64,000 bases of DNA. Origin: Chloroflexota bacterium (lineage in GTDB: Bacteria; Chloroflexota; Dehalococcoidia; Tepidiformales; Tepidiformaceae). Shown piece by piece: positions 32,995 through 41,673 of the stretch. How positions within the stretch are numbered: the stretch's first letter is position 1; each line of letters starts with the position of its first letter. The stretch is from assembly GCA_016234445.1 (NCBI GenBank), contig JACRBT010000011.1, forward strand, positions 1 to 64,000. The letters are read 5' to 3'. A model generated the notes under the pieces. It saw only the letters and a program-made list of their open reading frames with translations. It was not told where the DNA came from and ran no database searches. The translations under genes and the position numbers were made by a program.

Positions 32995-33023
32995 ACGCTA
33001 CACCCGCCAGCCGCGCCTTGCAA
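32995..33023 (-). promoter_or_regulatory. Candidate promoter of the TPP-riboswitch operon
   Basis: Minus-strand TTGCAA (33023-33018) and TAGCGT (33000-32995) are 17 nt apart, placing the RNA start about 20 nt before the aptamer. Consensus match is moderate. The rest of the gap up to the plus-strand gene at 33120 shows no other gene or RNA. Confidence 0.4.
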
Positions 33024-33119
33024 CGCGGTGAGCGGCCCCTAAGCTGCCACCCGCGGTCACCCCGCCGACACCGGTTGGCGACCGTCGGTTACAACCCGTG
33101 AACCGATACTGGAATATGG

Positions 33120-34040
33120 GTGCCTCGCGTGCCACTTCCGTTTGCCGGACGATCTGTGCGCTTTCCCTTCGGCCGACCGACCCCCAGGAGCGCCGCCGCG
33201 GTGCCCGGACAGAAGAAGCCGGTGCGCCACGACGTGCGCCTCAACCGGCTCACCCTGGCGGCTTGCGGGGCGCTTATCGCGGGGGAGGCGGGCGTCGCCA
33301 TCTGGCTGAACCAGACGGCCGGGTTGTTGCTGATCGTCTGCACGGCCACGCTGCTGGTGGGCATCCGCTCCACCGAGATGCTCGCGGCGCGAAATGCACC
33401 GGCGCCGCCGGCAGCGATAGACCCACACGCGCTCTTCACAGACGAACGGACCGGCCTTCCGAACCACCAGCGGCTTATCGAGGAAGTTACCCTCGGCGTC
33501 GCCCGGGCGCGGCGCCACGGGGCGCCGATGACCATCGTCCGGGTGGACGTCGAGCGCCTGGCCGATCTCCGGGCGGCCTGGGGAGCTGAGGTCGCGTCGG
33601 ATGCGGTGGCACACACCGCGGGCGTGCTCGGCCGCGTCGCCCGGGCGACGGACTTCGTCGCGAGCCTGGGCGATGGCAGGTTCGCCGTGGTCCTGCCGCA
33701 GGCAAATCGTGCACAGGGCGCCGTCTTTGCAGGCCGCGTGGCGCTGGCGGCGACGAACCGCCCCCTGGAAAGCGAAGACCGGTGGCGCTTGCCGATCTAC
33801 GTCGCGGTGGCGACAGCGGTCCTCGAATTCGACGCATTCAGTCATCGCGGGGCCTTCGACTTCCTTGCGGCCGCCGGGTGTGACGCTGCCCCGGCGAGTC
33901 CGCAGTCGCGGCGCGGCGCGACGGGCGCGCGGGGACAGCAGACGGGAGCCGCACCCGTACGGGACTACTACGCGGACGACGCCCCCGCCGCCGACTTCGC
34001 CCAGGCCTACCGCGACCACCTCAAGAAGCGGGTGGGCTGA
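33120..34040 (+). CDS. Membrane-anchored degenerate GGDEF-domain protein
   Basis: A 306-residue protein. A basic N-terminus leads to two membrane helices (about residues 42-82), then a GGDEF-like domain starting at DERTGLPNHQRLIEEV. The active-site signature is SLGDGRFAVVLP, where GGDEF is replaced by a form lacking the D-E-F residues, so cyclase activity is unlikely; GTP binding or c-di-GMP effector roles remain possible. The C-terminus is low-complexity. GTG 33120 is used; the start is uncertain. A PilZ protein at 37367 offers a possible c-di-GMP link. Confidence 0.6.
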   Translation: MPRVPLPFAGRSVRFPFGRPTPRSAAAVPGQKKPVRHDVRLNRLTLAACGALIAGEAGVAIWLNQTAGLLLIVCTATLLVGIRSTEMLAARNAPAPPAAIDPHALFTDERTGLPNHQRLIEEVTLGVARARRHGAPMTIVRVDVERLADLRAAWGAEVASDAVAHTAGVLGRVARATDFVASLGDGRFAVVLPQANRAQGAVFAGRVALAATNRPLESEDRWRLPIYVAVATAVLEFDAFSHRGAFDFLAAAGCDAAPASPQSRRGATGARGQQTGAAPVRDYYADDAPAADFAQAYRDHLKKRVG

Positions 34041-34090
34041 GGCCCGCCGCCCCAGGACTGCACTCACTACAGTTAGACCCCGCTCCCGCC

Positions 34091-34126
34091 GGCCCCTCTC
34101 TCACCCGGTGGGTGCGGAGTGAGGGC
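34091..34126. repeat. Imperfect palindromic element, related to 41601-41631
   Basis: It begins GGCCCCTCTCTCACC and folds with GGTGGGTGCGGAGTGAGGG. The first 15 bases match the element at 41601 in 14 positions. Both lie between convergent genes (here the GGDEF and HDOD genes), so they may be a dispersed REP-like element or bidirectional terminator. Confidence 0.45.
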
Positions 34127-34165
34127 GTGCGCTCTTGCGGGCTTCGTCCAGCTCACGCCGGAAGG

Positions 34166-35044
34166 CTAACTGGCGGCGGTCGAGTACCAGGCTTCCGGGG
34201 TGCCCGAGGCGGATTCGATGAAGGAGAAGGCGCGATCGAGGACGCGGTCGATCCCGCCCGCGGCCTGTTCGATCGCGGCCAGGTCGGCCGGCGGCGGCGG
34301 GCTCGCATCCCCGGCGGCGTCGTAGCCGCAGTAGAGCCCGTAGTGATGGGCGAGGCGGTCGCACTGGGCGACGATCCCGGGGAGGCCGTCGGCGGCGGGG
34401 GTCAGGCGGCCGTTGTGATGACACTGGATGGCGTCGACCAGGTGGCCCGGAAACTTCCACTGTTCGCCGAGCGCCCGTCCGAGGTCGTCATGGGCGTAAC
34501 CGGTCGCGAGCACTTCCGCCGCGTGGAGGGAGGTTCCCTTGGCGCGCGCCATCTCGACCGCCTGGCGGAACTCCACCGGCATCGCCCGGCGGAGGACGAG
34601 CCTCCCGATGTCGTGGAGGATGCCGGCCGTGAAGGCGTCTTCGGGCTTGGCGGTCCGCGTCGCCTTTGCCACTCCCTCGGCCGCCACCGCCACTGCCACG
34701 CTGTGTCCCCAGAAGAGGTCGAGGTCGAAGGGATCGCCTTCGACTTTCTTGCCCGTGAAGGCGTTCATGATGCTCGAACTCACGGCCACCTGGCGGACCT
34801 GCTTGAAGCCGAGGACAAGGACCGCTTCGCGCACCGTGCTGACCTTCCGGGCAAAACCGTAGTAGGCCGAGTTGCTCAGGCGGATGAGCTTCGCCGTCAG
34901 GGCCTGGTCGGTGCTGAGCACCTGGGCCAGGTCGAGTGCGCTCGTCTTGTCGTTCTCGGCCATCCCCATGACGCGCGCGGCGACGGCCGGCAGCGGAGGC
35001 AGATCCTCCACCCGTTCAAGCAATTCCAGCGGATCCTTAGGCAT
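34166..35044 (-). CDS. HDOD-domain signalling protein
   Basis: A 292-residue HDOD (degenerate HD, non-catalytic) protein. It opens with LLERVEDLPPLPAVAARVMGM and continues through IRLSNSAYYG and GILHDIGRLVLRRA to QCHHN. HDOD proteins act as signalling platforms that often work with c-di-GMP systems. The C-terminus (about residues 245-292) is a short helical tail. ATG 35044 has no clear Shine-Dalgarno. Confidence 0.85.
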   Translation of the reverse strand: MPKDPLELLERVEDLPPLPAVAARVMGMAENDKTSALDLAQVLSTDQALTAKLIRLSNSAYYGFARKVSTVREAVLVLGFKQVRQVAVSSSIMNAFTGKKVEGDPFDLDLFWGHSVAVAVAAEGVAKATRTAKPEDAFTAGILHDIGRLVLRRAMPVEFRQAVEMARAKGTSLHAAEVLATGYAHDDLGRALGEQWKFPGHLVDAIQCHHNGRLTPAADGLPGIVAQCDRLAHHYGLYCGYDAAGDASPPPPADLAAIEQAAGGIDRVLDRAFSFIESASGTPEAWYSTAAS

Positions 35045-35109
35045 ACGGGCAGATCATCGGCTCGCCCGCGGGCTTCATGAAGAGCCCGCCGGTGCAACCC
35101 GTGGCCCGA

Positions 35110-35138
35110 CTGACAAGCCGCCGCGCTTCCGTTACCGT
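35110..35138 (+). promoter_or_regulatory. Promoter of the VWA gene (CTGACA-N17-TACCGT)
   Basis: CTGACA (35110-35115) and TACCGT (35133-35138) have ideal 17-nt spacing. The RNA would start near 35145, with a leader of about 45 nt carrying the ribosome binding site GGGAGG before ATG 35189. Confidence 0.55.
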
Positions 35139-35188
35139 TAGCGGAACGAGGGGCGGGCCCACCTGCGCCCCCGGGAGGTTTTGCGCCG

Positions 35189-37363
35189 ATGGTCACGCGT
35201 TTCCGCTATTCGATGTGGGATGGTACCCAGGAAGTCCCGGCCCTCGAAGCCGACGACATCCTCGACAACCTCACCGACGACCTGATGAACTTCGGCGACC
35301 TCCAGCACGCGCTCCGCAACCTCATGCAGCGCGGCATGCGGGACCCCATGGGCCAGCGGATGCAGGGCCTTCGCGACCTCCTCCAGCAGCTTCGCCAGCA
35401 GCGCCGCCAGCAGCTGGACCGCTTCGACCTGAGCTCGGTCTTCGACGACATCAAGCAGAAGCTCGAGGAGATCGTCGCGATGGAGCGCGGCACCCTCGAC
35501 CGCCGCCTCGACGAGGTGAACGGCCCCCAGCAGCAGGGCGAGCCCGGCGAAGGCGGGGAGCCGCAGGATGGCGAACAGGCCGGGATGGAAGGCCAACCCC
35601 AGGCGGGCCAGCAGCAACCCCGGTCCGGCAACCAGCAGGGCGGCCAGCAACAGCCGGGACAGCAGCAGCCCGGCCAACAGCAGAGCGGCTCCCAGCCCGG
35701 CGAATTCGCCGACATGCTCCGCAACATCGCGAAGCGGAAGCAGGACTTCCTGGACCAGCTTCCCCAGGACGTCGCCGGGCAGATGAAGGAACTCCAGAAC
35801 TACGAGTTCATGGACCCTGAGGCCCAGGAGCGATTCAACGAGCTCCTTGAGTCGCTGAAGAAGGCGATGATGGAGACCTTCTTCAAGGACATGTACGACC
35901 AGCTGGCCAACATGTCACCCGAGGACATGGCGCGGATGAAGGACATGATCCGCGACCTGAACCAGATGCTGCGCGACAAGATGGACGGGAAGGACCCGAA
36001 CTTCGACCAGTTCATGCAGCAGTATGGCGACCTCTTTGGCGACAACCCTCCCCAGTCGCTCGACGAGCTCATCCAGCAGATGCAGCACCAGATGGGCCAG
36101 ATGCAGAGCCTCCTCGACAGCCTCCCGGGGGAGATGCGCCAGCAGCTCCAGGACCTCCTCGCCGACAAGATCGGCGACTCGGAGATGCAGCAGAGCCTCA
36201 ACCAGCTGGCGAACAACCTCGAACAGCTCTACCCCATGCGCGACCTCCGCAACCAGTACCCCTTCCGGGGCGAAGAGCAGCTGGACCTCCAGGCCGCCAT
36301 GCAGCTGATGGACCAGATGCAGTCGATCGACGAGGTGGAGCGCCAGCTGGAGCGCACCCAGTACGGCGGGGACATCGAGGACATCGACGCCGACAAGCTC
36401 GAAGACCTGCTCGGCCCCGAGGCCAAGGAGACGCTCGACCAGCTCAAGCAGTTCCTCGAAGTGCTCGAAGAGGCCGGCTACATCCGCAAGAAGGGCAACG
36501 CCTGGGAACTGACCCCCCGCGGCACCCGCAAGATCGGCCAGCGCGCCCTCGGCGAGATCTACGCCCAACTGAAGAAGGAAACCCTCGGCAAGCACGAGAT
36601 CCGTGACACTGGCACCGGCGGCGAACGGACCGACACGACGAAGAAGTACGAGTTTGGCGACCCGTTCCAGCTGGACATTCAAAAGACGATCATGAACTCG
36701 ATGTACCGCGAGGGCCCGGGCACCCCCGTCCACCTCGCCCCGGCCGACTTCGAGGTCCACCGGACCGAGCTCCTCACCCAGACGGCGACCGTGATCATGC
36801 TCGACCTGAGCTGGTCGATGGCCCTCCGCGGCAGCTTCCAGGCCGCCAAGAAGGTGGCCCTGGCGCTGAACAACCTCATCTCATCGCAGTTCCAGCGCGA
36901 CAGCCTCTACATCATTGGCTTCAGCGCCTACGCCCGCGAACTCAAGGCCGACCAGCTGCCCTACGTCCGCTGGGACGAATCGGTGCTGGGCACGAACATG
37001 CACCACGCCCTCATGATCGCCCAGAACCTGTTGGCCAAGCACACCGTAGGCACCCGCCAGATCATCATGATCAGCGACGGCGAACCGACGGCCCACCTTG
37101 AGCGCGGCCGCAGCTACTTCGCCTACCCGCCCAGCCCGATCACCATCCGTGAGACGCTCAAGGAAGTGAAACGCTGCACGAAGAAGAACATCACGATCAA
37201 CACCTTCATGCTGGACCGCAACTACTACTTGAAGGAGTTCGTGAACCAGGTGGCCCGGATCAACAAGGGCCGCGTCTTCTATACGACGCCGGACAAGCTG
37301 GGCGAGTACATCCTGGTCGACTACGTCGCGAGCAAGAAGAAGAAGCTCTCCGGCGTGGGCTGA
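35189..37363 (+). CDS. Large von Willebrand factor A (VWA) domain protein with Gln-rich middle
   Basis: A 724-residue cytoplasmic-looking protein without signal peptide. Residues about 110-180 are Gln/Gly/Pro-rich with repeated QQPG. A long Gln/Met/Asp-rich helical part follows (to about 430), then a winged-helix-like patch (AGYIRKKGNAWELTPRGTRKIGQ). The C-terminal VWA domain has an intact MIDAS: DLSWSMA (DXSXS), then NMHHAL and ISDGEPT. Related bacterial VWA proteins often partner an MoxR-type AAA+ ATPase, but none is encoded in this window. Function unknown. Confidence 0.75.
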   Translation: MVTRFRYSMWDGTQEVPALEADDILDNLTDDLMNFGDLQHALRNLMQRGMRDPMGQRMQGLRDLLQQLRQQRRQQLDRFDLSSVFDDIKQKLEEIVAMERGTLDRRLDEVNGPQQQGEPGEGGEPQDGEQAGMEGQPQAGQQQPRSGNQQGGQQQPGQQQPGQQQSGSQPGEFADMLRNIAKRKQDFLDQLPQDVAGQMKELQNYEFMDPEAQERFNELLESLKKAMMETFFKDMYDQLANMSPEDMARMKDMIRDLNQMLRDKMDGKDPNFDQFMQQYGDLFGDNPPQSLDELIQQMQHQMGQMQSLLDSLPGEMRQQLQDLLADKIGDSEMQQSLNQLANNLEQLYPMRDLRNQYPFRGEEQLDLQAAMQLMDQMQSIDEVERQLERTQYGGDIEDIDADKLEDLLGPEAKETLDQLKQFLEVLEEAGYIRKKGNAWELTPRGTRKIGQRALGEIYAQLKKETLGKHEIRDTGTGGERTDTTKKYEFGDPFQLDIQKTIMNSMYREGPGTPVHLAPADFEVHRTELLTQTATVIMLDLSWSMALRGSFQAAKKVALALNNLISSQFQRDSLYIIGFSAYARELKADQLPYVRWDESVLGTNMHHALMIAQNLLAKHTVGTRQIIMISDGEPTAHLERGRSYFAYPPSPITIRETLKEVKRCTKKNITINTFMLDRNYYLKEFVNQVARINKGRVFYTTPDKLGEYILVDYVASKKKKLSGVG

Positions 37364-37366
37364 GCC

Positions 37367-37978
37367 TCAGGCGACGCCGACGAGCCCCGGGCGCTGTTCT
37401 TCCAGGCTGTGCAGCGTCGTCAAGACGCCGTGCAGTGCAACCAGCGACTGCGCGTCGAGTTCACGGAAGCGAAGCCGCGCCTCGATGCCGCGAGCGTCTT
37501 CGTGGACGCCCATGACGTCGCACTGCATGACCGCGGCGTTGTTCAGCGCCCGCAGAGCGACCTCGACCACGGGCGTCGCCGGGCGCGTCGCCAGCTGCAT
37601 CCGCATCCCGTGCATCGAGACGTTGACCACTCGCCCGGGTGACCATTCGGTTGCCCCCGGCGCGCGGGACTGTGCCTTCAGGGAGGCGAAGTACCTGCGG
37701 TCGCGGCGGCGGTTGTAGCGCCGCCACGGGGCAAGGACTTCGAACACCGCGGTGCGTTCGTGCTGCCGCGAGAACTGGGCGACGGTGACGATGTCGTGGT
37801 CGCCGTTGGAGGTCACCAGGTAGACGCATTCTTCCGGGAACCAGGCGGCGGGATCTTCGAGCGCCAGGGCCACGCTGGTCTCCGCGGTCGCGGTGAGCCT
37901 GCCGCGTGCCGAGGCGGCGGTGCCATCGCGCATCCACGTAATGGTCACGAGCGAGTTTGTGCTGCGGGCGCGGTTCAT
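37367..37978 (-). CDS. PilZ-domain protein (probable c-di-GMP receptor)
   Basis: A 203-residue YcgR-like protein. The N-terminal part is a beta-rich domain; the PilZ domain carries RYNRRRDRRYFA (RXXXR) and NVSMHGMRM ((D/N)XSXXG), the c-di-GMP-binding motifs. It ends 3 nt from the convergent VWA gene. ATG 37978 has AGGTGG close ahead. It could sense c-di-GMP made elsewhere; the local GGDEF protein looks inactive. Confidence 0.8.
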   Translation of the reverse strand: MNRARSTNSLVTITWMRDGTAASARGRLTATAETSVALALEDPAAWFPEECVYLVTSNGDHDIVTVAQFSRQHERTAVFEVLAPWRRYNRRRDRRYFASLKAQSRAPGATEWSPGRVVNVSMHGMRMQLATRPATPVVEVALRALNNAAVMQCDVMGVHEDARGIEARLRFRELDAQSLVALHGVLTTLHSLEEQRPGLVGVA

Positions 37979-38058
37979 ACACCACCTGTATCGACCGTCC
38001 GCGCCCCGGACGTTAGGGGCGGCGGGCCGAAGTACGTGGGGGAGGGATCGGCACGAAC

Positions 38059-38385
38059 CTAGGGGAAATCGCTCCCGGGGACCGATTCGGGGTCGGAGAC
38101 GAGTTCCGACCAGCGCCGGGCGATGCTGTTGAGCGGAGCAGCGGGCGGCCGCCACGGGATGCCCCGGACGACGACGCCACGGTTCGCCGCGTGCTCGATG
38201 AGCCCTTCGGATTCGAGGCGGCGGAAGGCTTCCCGGACCGGTGTCTGGGAGACGCCCCAGCGCGCGGCGACCTCCTCCTGGCGGAGGTGCTCCCCCTCCT
38301 GGAGTTCCCCGGAGAGGATGGCGGCCTGGAGCGATTCGTAAACCGCCTCCGCCTTCGTGCGCCGGGGGACCTTCTCCATCACCAT
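38059..38385 (-). CDS. GntR-type DNA-binding protein lacking an effector domain
   Basis: A 108-residue protein. The winged helix is complete: AVYESLQAAILSGELQEGEHLRQEEVAARWGVSQTPVREAFRRLESEGLI. After about residue 75 there is only a 33-residue tail instead of the ~140-residue FCD domain usual in FadR-like regulators. It may be a stand-alone HTH or a remnant. The neighbouring DNA shows no continuation. A TATCCT lies 9 nt before ATG 38385. Confidence 0.75.
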   Translation of the reverse strand: MVMEKVPRRTKAEAVYESLQAAILSGELQEGEHLRQEEVAARWGVSQTPVREAFRRLESEGLIEHAANRGVVVRGIPWRPPAAPLNSIARRWSELVSDPESVPGSDFP

Positions 38386-38471
38386 CTCGCTTACAGGATA
38401 CGCGCATCGGGCCGGGGCGCGCTGAGGGCGGGCGACGGATCCAGCACACGTCCCTGTTTCGTAGCCCGTGT

Positions 38472-39137
38472 ATGAGCCCCAAGCGATTCCTGATCGCGCT
38501 TGCCGCGGCCGCTCTCGCCGTCGCCGGCACGCTGGTGGGGCTGTGGGTCGGCGGCGACCGAGACGCTACCGAGCCCGGCGGATCTGCTGACGATGGCGCC
38601 GGACGCGATCTGGTTTCGCTGGACGAAATCCTGGGGGCTTCGCAGGCCGTCGTCCTGGTGGAACTCGTCTCAGAGCGCGACGACACCATCGTGACAGGGA
38701 GCGCAACTCCGGGCGGGGCGAGGGCCGAGGTCGTTGAGCACGTCCAGGTGGTGAGGGTACGCGAGGTGCTCCGGGGCACCGTCGCCCCCGAAACGTTGCT
38801 GAGCGTCTACCAGAGCGCGCGCACCTCCCGCGAGGGGCGCCGCTCGTCGAGTGCTGACTACGAGACCATCCCGCTCAAGCCGGGTGATCAGTATGTGCTC
38901 TTCCTCGTGCCGATTCCGCGCCCGCCCGTGTACCCCGGGACTGACGCGGTTATCTGGATCCGGCCCGGAGAGCCGGCCGTCGCGAAGGTGCATGGAGACC
39001 GGCTCGAATTCCTCGCGACAGCGCGCTACCAGGCGGCAGTGGCGGCGCAGGGGCTGAAGGCCGCACAAGGGCAGAAGGGCGTTCCGTTCACGGTTACGCT
39101 CTCCGAACTCCGCGGCCTGGCCGCCACGGGGCAGTAG
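38472..39137 (+). CDS. Exported/membrane-anchored protein of unknown function
   Basis: A 221-residue protein with an N-terminal hydrophobic segment (RFLIALAAAALAVAGTLVGLWVGG) acting as signal anchor, then an acidic linker and a globular part with VVLVELVSERDD, VREVLRGTVAPETLLSVYQS and PGDQYVLFLVPIP. The last motifs resemble beta-rich domains found in short secreted proteins, but I recognise no family. No lipobox cysteine. It is divergent from the GntR-type gene. Confidence 0.55.
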   Translation: MSPKRFLIALAAAALAVAGTLVGLWVGGDRDATEPGGSADDGAGRDLVSLDEILGASQAVVLVELVSERDDTIVTGSATPGGARAEVVEHVQVVRVREVLRGTVAPETLLSVYQSARTSREGRRSSSADYETIPLKPGDQYVLFLVPIPRPPVYPGTDAVIWIRPGEPAVAKVHGDRLEFLATARYQAAVAAQGLKAAQGQKGVPFTVTLSELRGLAATGQ

Positions 39138-39231
39138 GCCGCCCTCGCCGAATGCTGCCAGAAGGGGAGCCTGGAGTGCGCTGTCCCGCAAGCCGAGCCG
39201 CAGCAGCGGCTGTACCGATCGGGCCGGCCGT

Positions 39232-39636
39232 ATGAGACGCGGGTGGGCGATTGCCGCGCTCGCCGCAGTGACGCTGCTCCTTGTGCTCGCCGGGCTCGCG
39301 TGCGGCTCTGATGAGCCCTGGCTGAACGCTAACGGTGATGTCGGGGCGCAGGAGGTCGATGTGGGGAATCGTGGGCACTGTGGCTGGGATTCGGCGACGT
39401 TCCTGAAGGTCCGGTACTGGAGCACCTACGTCCGTGACCCAAAGGGCGTGGTTCCCGGCAAGAGCGGGCCCTATCTCGCGAAGGCGGAGCTGCCGGCCGA
39501 TGCGGCATACGCCGGTATCCATCGCGGGAAGACGGAGATCTGGGAAAGCGCTGCCGTCGACCCCGACGCGATCTTCGTCGTCTTCCCGAACCACACCGAG
39601 CGCTGGCCCCTCACGACGGCCCAGTGCGGCGACTGA
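39232..39636 (+). CDS. Small putative lipoprotein
   Basis: A 134-residue protein with a type II signal: hydrophobic stretch AIAALAAVTLLLVLAGLAC with the lipobox cysteine at about residue 24, followed by GSDEPW. The mature part contains two more cysteines (GHCGW and AQCGD at the C-terminus) that could form a disulfide, plus KVRYWSTYVRDP and VVFPNHTERWPL. No known family was recognised. It lies after the exported protein and before the aldehyde oxidoreductase. Confidence 0.55.
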   Translation: MRRGWAIAALAAVTLLLVLAGLACGSDEPWLNANGDVGAQEVDVGNRGHCGWDSATFLKVRYWSTYVRDPKGVVPGKSGPYLAKAELPADAAYAGIHRGKTEIWESAAVDPDAIFVVFPNHTERWPLTTAQCGD

Positions 39637-39706
39637 CCCGGGGCAAGCGCGCTCCCCGGCCATCGTCGCGAAAGTAAAGATGACCCGCGCCACGCCCTCG
39701 ACCGTC

Positions 39707-39715
39707 TGGTAAACT
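39707..39715 (+). promoter_or_regulatory. Extended -10 promoter of the aldehyde oxidoreductase gene
   Basis: TG at 39707-39708, one base, then TAAACT (39710-39715) forms an extended -10; no -35 match is evident. The RNA would begin near 39722 and carry GGAGG about 8 nt before ATG 39771. Confidence 0.45.
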
Positions 39716-39770
39716 CCCGCCGTCCGGGGATGGAACTGTCCTCCCTGGCGACTACTCTGGAGGCATTCCG

Positions 39771-41585
39771 ATGGCACTTGGTGGATACGCGGGCCGCGTC
39801 GCCCACGTCGACCTCACAAAGCGTTCGACCGACTATCGCCCAATCCCCGAAGACTGGGCCCGGAAGTACATCGGCGCCCGCGGCCTGGGTGTCCGCTACG
39901 TCTACGAAGCCGGCCCCACGATCGACGCCATGTCGCCGGCCAACGTCCTCTGCTTCATGAACGGCCCCCTCACCGGCTCCGAGGCGACGATGAGCGGCCG
40001 CATGGCCGTCGTCACCAAGAGCCCCCTGACCGGCACCGTCACCGACAGCCACCAGGGCGGGTGGAGCGCGGCGCGCCTCCGCTGGGCCGGGTTCGATGGC
40101 CTTATCTTCGGCGGCAAGGCGGCCAGCCCCGTCTACGCCTATATCGCCGACGGCAAGGTCGAGATCCGCGACGCCGGCGACCTCTGGGGCAAGGGCGCCC
40201 ATGAGACGATCAAGGTGCTCCAGGAGCGTCACGGCAAGGATGACCTCAGCGTGATGGCCATCGGCCAGGCGGGGGAGAACCTCGTCCGTTTCTCCAGCTG
40301 GCTGAACGAAAACGACCGCGCCGCGGGCCGGGGCGGTACCGGCTGCGTCGGCGGCAGCAAGAACCTCAAGGCGATCGTCATCAAGTCCGCCCGCAACTAC
40401 CCCCGGGCCGCCAACCGCGACGCCTGGCGCACCGCCCACGCCAACGCCCTCGGCAAGATCATGGACGAATCCACGATCACCTCGCCGAAGAAGGGTGGCC
40501 TTTCGATCTACGGCACCAACATGCTGATGAACGTGACGAACACCATCGGCGCGCTCGGGGCCCGCAACAGCCAGGAGACCTCCTTCGCCAACGCCGAGAA
40601 GATCGGCGGCGAATACGTCAACGAGCACTACCTCATCGACGACCCCACCTGCCACGCCTGCCCCGTCGCCTGCAAGAAGGAAGTCGAGGTCAAGGAAGGC
40701 CCCTACAAGGTCAAGATGGAGTCGGTGGAGTACGAGCCCGCCTGGTCGCTGGGGGCGAACTGCGGGAACGACGACGTCGCCTCCGTGGCCTTCATGATCG
40801 ACCTCGCGAACGACTGGGGCTACGACGCCATCGAGATCGGCCAGGCCATCTCGGCGGTCATGGAAGCCACCCAGCGTGAGTACATCCCCGCCGGCGAAGG
40901 GGTCCAGTGGGGCGACACCCAGCAGATGGTCGAGTTCATGCGGCAGGTCGCCTTCCGCAAGGGCCCGGGTGCGAAGCTCGCGGACGGCATCGACGCGTTC
41001 ACGAAGTCGATTGGCCACCCGGAACTGGCGATGACCGTGAAGGGCCAGGCGACGCCCGCCTACGACCCCCGCGGGCTCAAGGGCATGGGCCTCGGCTACG
41101 CCACCTCGAACCGCGGCGCCTGCCACCTGCGCGGCTACAGCCCCGCGAGCGAGCTGGGCGTCATCGGCCTCAAGACCGACCCGCTCGCCTTCGAAGGCAA
41201 GGGCGAACTCCTCAAGCTGCTCCAGGACCTCCACGCGTTTTCCGACAGCCTGGACCTCTGCAAGTTCAGCGCCTTCGCAGAGGGCGCGGACGAATACGCC
41301 GAGCAGTACCGGGTGATGACGGGCATCGACAAGTTCGACGCCGGCGACGTCCTGATCGCAGGCGAGCGCATCTACAACCTCGAACGTCACTACAACAACC
41401 TCGCCGGCTTCGGCGAAGGGTCGGACACCTTGCCGCGGCGGTTCACGCATGAGCCTTCGACCTCGAAGGGCTCAATGGGCCAGGTCTGCGAACTCGACGC
41501 GATGCTGGAGGAGTACTACCGGCTCCGCGGCTGGGAGAAGGGCGTGGTCCCCGAGTCCAAGCTCAAGGAGCTCCAGGTCGTCTAG
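39771..41585 (+). CDS. aor: Tungsten-dependent aldehyde ferredoxin oxidoreductase
   Basis: A 604-residue enzyme of the AOR family that oxidises aldehydes to carboxylates (or reduces acids) with ferredoxin. The [4Fe-4S] ligands are Cys294, Cys297 and Cys301 (CHACPVAC) and Cys497 (LDLCKF), closely matching the spacing known for Pyrococcus AOR. Pterin-binding regions include GTGCVGGSKNLKAIV and KGMGLGYATSNRGACHLRG. It is complete. The nearby convergent moaD supplies a molybdopterin-synthase small subunit, consistent with tungstopterin need. Confidence 0.92.
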   Translation: MALGGYAGRVAHVDLTKRSTDYRPIPEDWARKYIGARGLGVRYVYEAGPTIDAMSPANVLCFMNGPLTGSEATMSGRMAVVTKSPLTGTVTDSHQGGWSAARLRWAGFDGLIFGGKAASPVYAYIADGKVEIRDAGDLWGKGAHETIKVLQERHGKDDLSVMAIGQAGENLVRFSSWLNENDRAAGRGGTGCVGGSKNLKAIVIKSARNYPRAANRDAWRTAHANALGKIMDESTITSPKKGGLSIYGTNMLMNVTNTIGALGARNSQETSFANAEKIGGEYVNEHYLIDDPTCHACPVACKKEVEVKEGPYKVKMESVEYEPAWSLGANCGNDDVASVAFMIDLANDWGYDAIEIGQAISAVMEATQREYIPAGEGVQWGDTQQMVEFMRQVAFRKGPGAKLADGIDAFTKSIGHPELAMTVKGQATPAYDPRGLKGMGLGYATSNRGACHLRGYSPASELGVIGLKTDPLAFEGKGELLKLLQDLHAFSDSLDLCKFSAFAEGADEYAEQYRVMTGIDKFDAGDVLIAGERIYNLERHYNNLAGFGEGSDTLPRRFTHEPSTSKGSMGQVCELDAMLEEYYRLRGWEKGVVPESKLKELQVV

Positions 41586-41602
41586 GGGACCCTCACCCTT
41601 GG

Positions 41603-41631
41603 CCCCTCTCCCACCGCAGGTGGGAGAGGGG
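41603..41631. terminator. Perfect 13-bp palindrome between convergent genes (REP-like/bidirectional terminator)
   Basis: CCCCTCTCCCACC (41603-41615) pairs with GGTGGGAGAGGGG (41619-41631) around a GCA loop. It lies 18 nt after the AOR stop and 43 nt beyond the end of the opposing gene. There is no T-run on either side, so Rho-independent action would be imperfect. It shares its first 15 bases with the element at 34091. Confidence 0.55.
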
Positions 41632-41673
41632 AATCATGGAGGTTGCCACGAACGGCCGGGGGGTGAGCGGTGG

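Noticed and set aside
35510-35730. Gln/Gly/Pro-rich stretch in the VWA gene considered as a tandem repeat or frameshift
   Set aside because: The reading frame is intact with normal flanking domains. The repeats are irregular low-complexity protein sequence rather than a DNA repeat.
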